A stretch of 5,321 nt of DNA from an archaeon (GTDB taxonomy: Archaea > Asgardarchaeota > Heimdallarchaeia > Hodarchaeales > S146-22). The notes under the pieces were generated by a model. The model was given only the letters and a program-made list of their open reading frames with translations, had not been told where the DNA came from and did no database searches. The number at the start of each line of letters is the position of its first letter. Within the stretch, counting starts at the first letter, position 1. Below are positions 5,222 through 5,321 of this stretch, in pieces. Both the position numbers and the translations under genes were made by a program. The DNA lies in assembly GCA_024276395.1 (NCBI GenBank), contig JAJRXH010000641.1, positions 1 to 5,321 on the forward strand. Reading direction: 5' to 3'.

Positions 5222-5321
5222 ATGGCCATTATGCTCATCATTGACAAATCCAAGTGTCCACGATGTTTTGGCAATGAAGCACTTTGTCACAAACCACGAT
5301 GCCCTCTTGAACTGAAGAAAA
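5222..5321 (+). CDS. Nre-family DNA repair protein, N-terminus only
   Basis: Only the first 33 residues or so lie in the window; the frame is open to the last base. The segment CPRCFGNEALCHKPRCPL matches the N-terminal cysteine motif of archaeal Nre proteins (CxxCxGxxxLCxxxxCP, a likely metal-binding site in the DUF650 region). Full-length Nre proteins are roughly 400 residues, have DUF650 and DUF651 domains, and often end in a PCNA-interacting peptide. NreA of Haloferax has been linked to repair of DNA damage. In the usual family motif a Gly follows LC, where His is found here. The start is uncertain: ATG 5222, 5231 and 5201 are in frame, and AAGGATGG (5218-5225) could be a weak Shine-Dalgarno for 5231. 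The frame is open further back to ATG 5078, but that extension translates a T-rich tract. Another zinc-binding protein is possible, since so little is visible. Confidence 0.65.
   Translation, partial: MAIMLIIDKSKCPRCFGNEALCHKPRCPLELKK

Noticed and set aside
1..5321. CRISPR array, insertion sequence or other mobile element
   Set aside because: No spaced direct repeats, transposase or integrase motifs, or terminal inverted repeats were seen anywhere in the window.

Overview
The window comes from an archaeal chromosome. Four neighbouring genes are archaeal information-processing genes: a Nob1-type rRNA endonuclease (PIN domain plus zinc ribbon), ribosomal protein eL38, a UPF0147-family protein, and the N-terminus of an Nre-family DNA-repair protein. 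eL38 is patchy among archaea. To my knowledge it occurs in TACK and Asgard lineages and is missing from most Euryarchaeota. Together with the membrane-anchored FKBP-like protein and the AT-rich sequence, this makes me lean towards an Asgard archaeon (Heimdallarchaeia- or Loki-like). That placement is inference, not proof. Archaeal TATA-like boxes and T-rich terminators fit, and Shine-Dalgarno-like sites are visible before several starts.

Layout. Left block, plus strand: the 3' part of a major facilitator superfamily (MFS) transporter, cut by the window start (2-1144), then a two-anchor membrane protein with an extracytoplasmic FKBP-like domain (1213-1971). A short A/T-rich spacer (1972-2066) appears to carry termination signals for both strands. 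Middle, minus strand: a complete acyl-CoA dehydrogenase (3275 down to 2067) converges on the FKBP-like gene. A divergent gap of about 390 bp (3276-3667) has no convincing gene. It does have a strong TATA-like box, several dyads, and a locally GC-richer stretch that could be a structured RNA or an unusual leader. Right block, plus strand: nob1 (3668-4318), rpl38e (4433-4648), a UPF0147 gene (4800-5081) and the start of an Nre-family gene running off the window end.

How the genes relate. The right block is an informational neighbourhood: Nob1 would make the final 3' cut of small-subunit rRNA, eL38 belongs to the large subunit, and Nre proteins act in DNA-damage repair. Promoter-like and terminator-like sequences between these genes suggest largely separate transcription units, not one tight operon. 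The transporter, the FKBP-like protein and the acyl-CoA dehydrogenase show no obvious pathway link to the right block or to each other. No electron-transfer flavoprotein or other beta-oxidation gene lies in the window.

Most genes are recognisable. The least explained items are the divergent gap at 3276-3667, the degenerate FKBP-like membrane protein, and the internal duplication visible in the UPF0147 protein.
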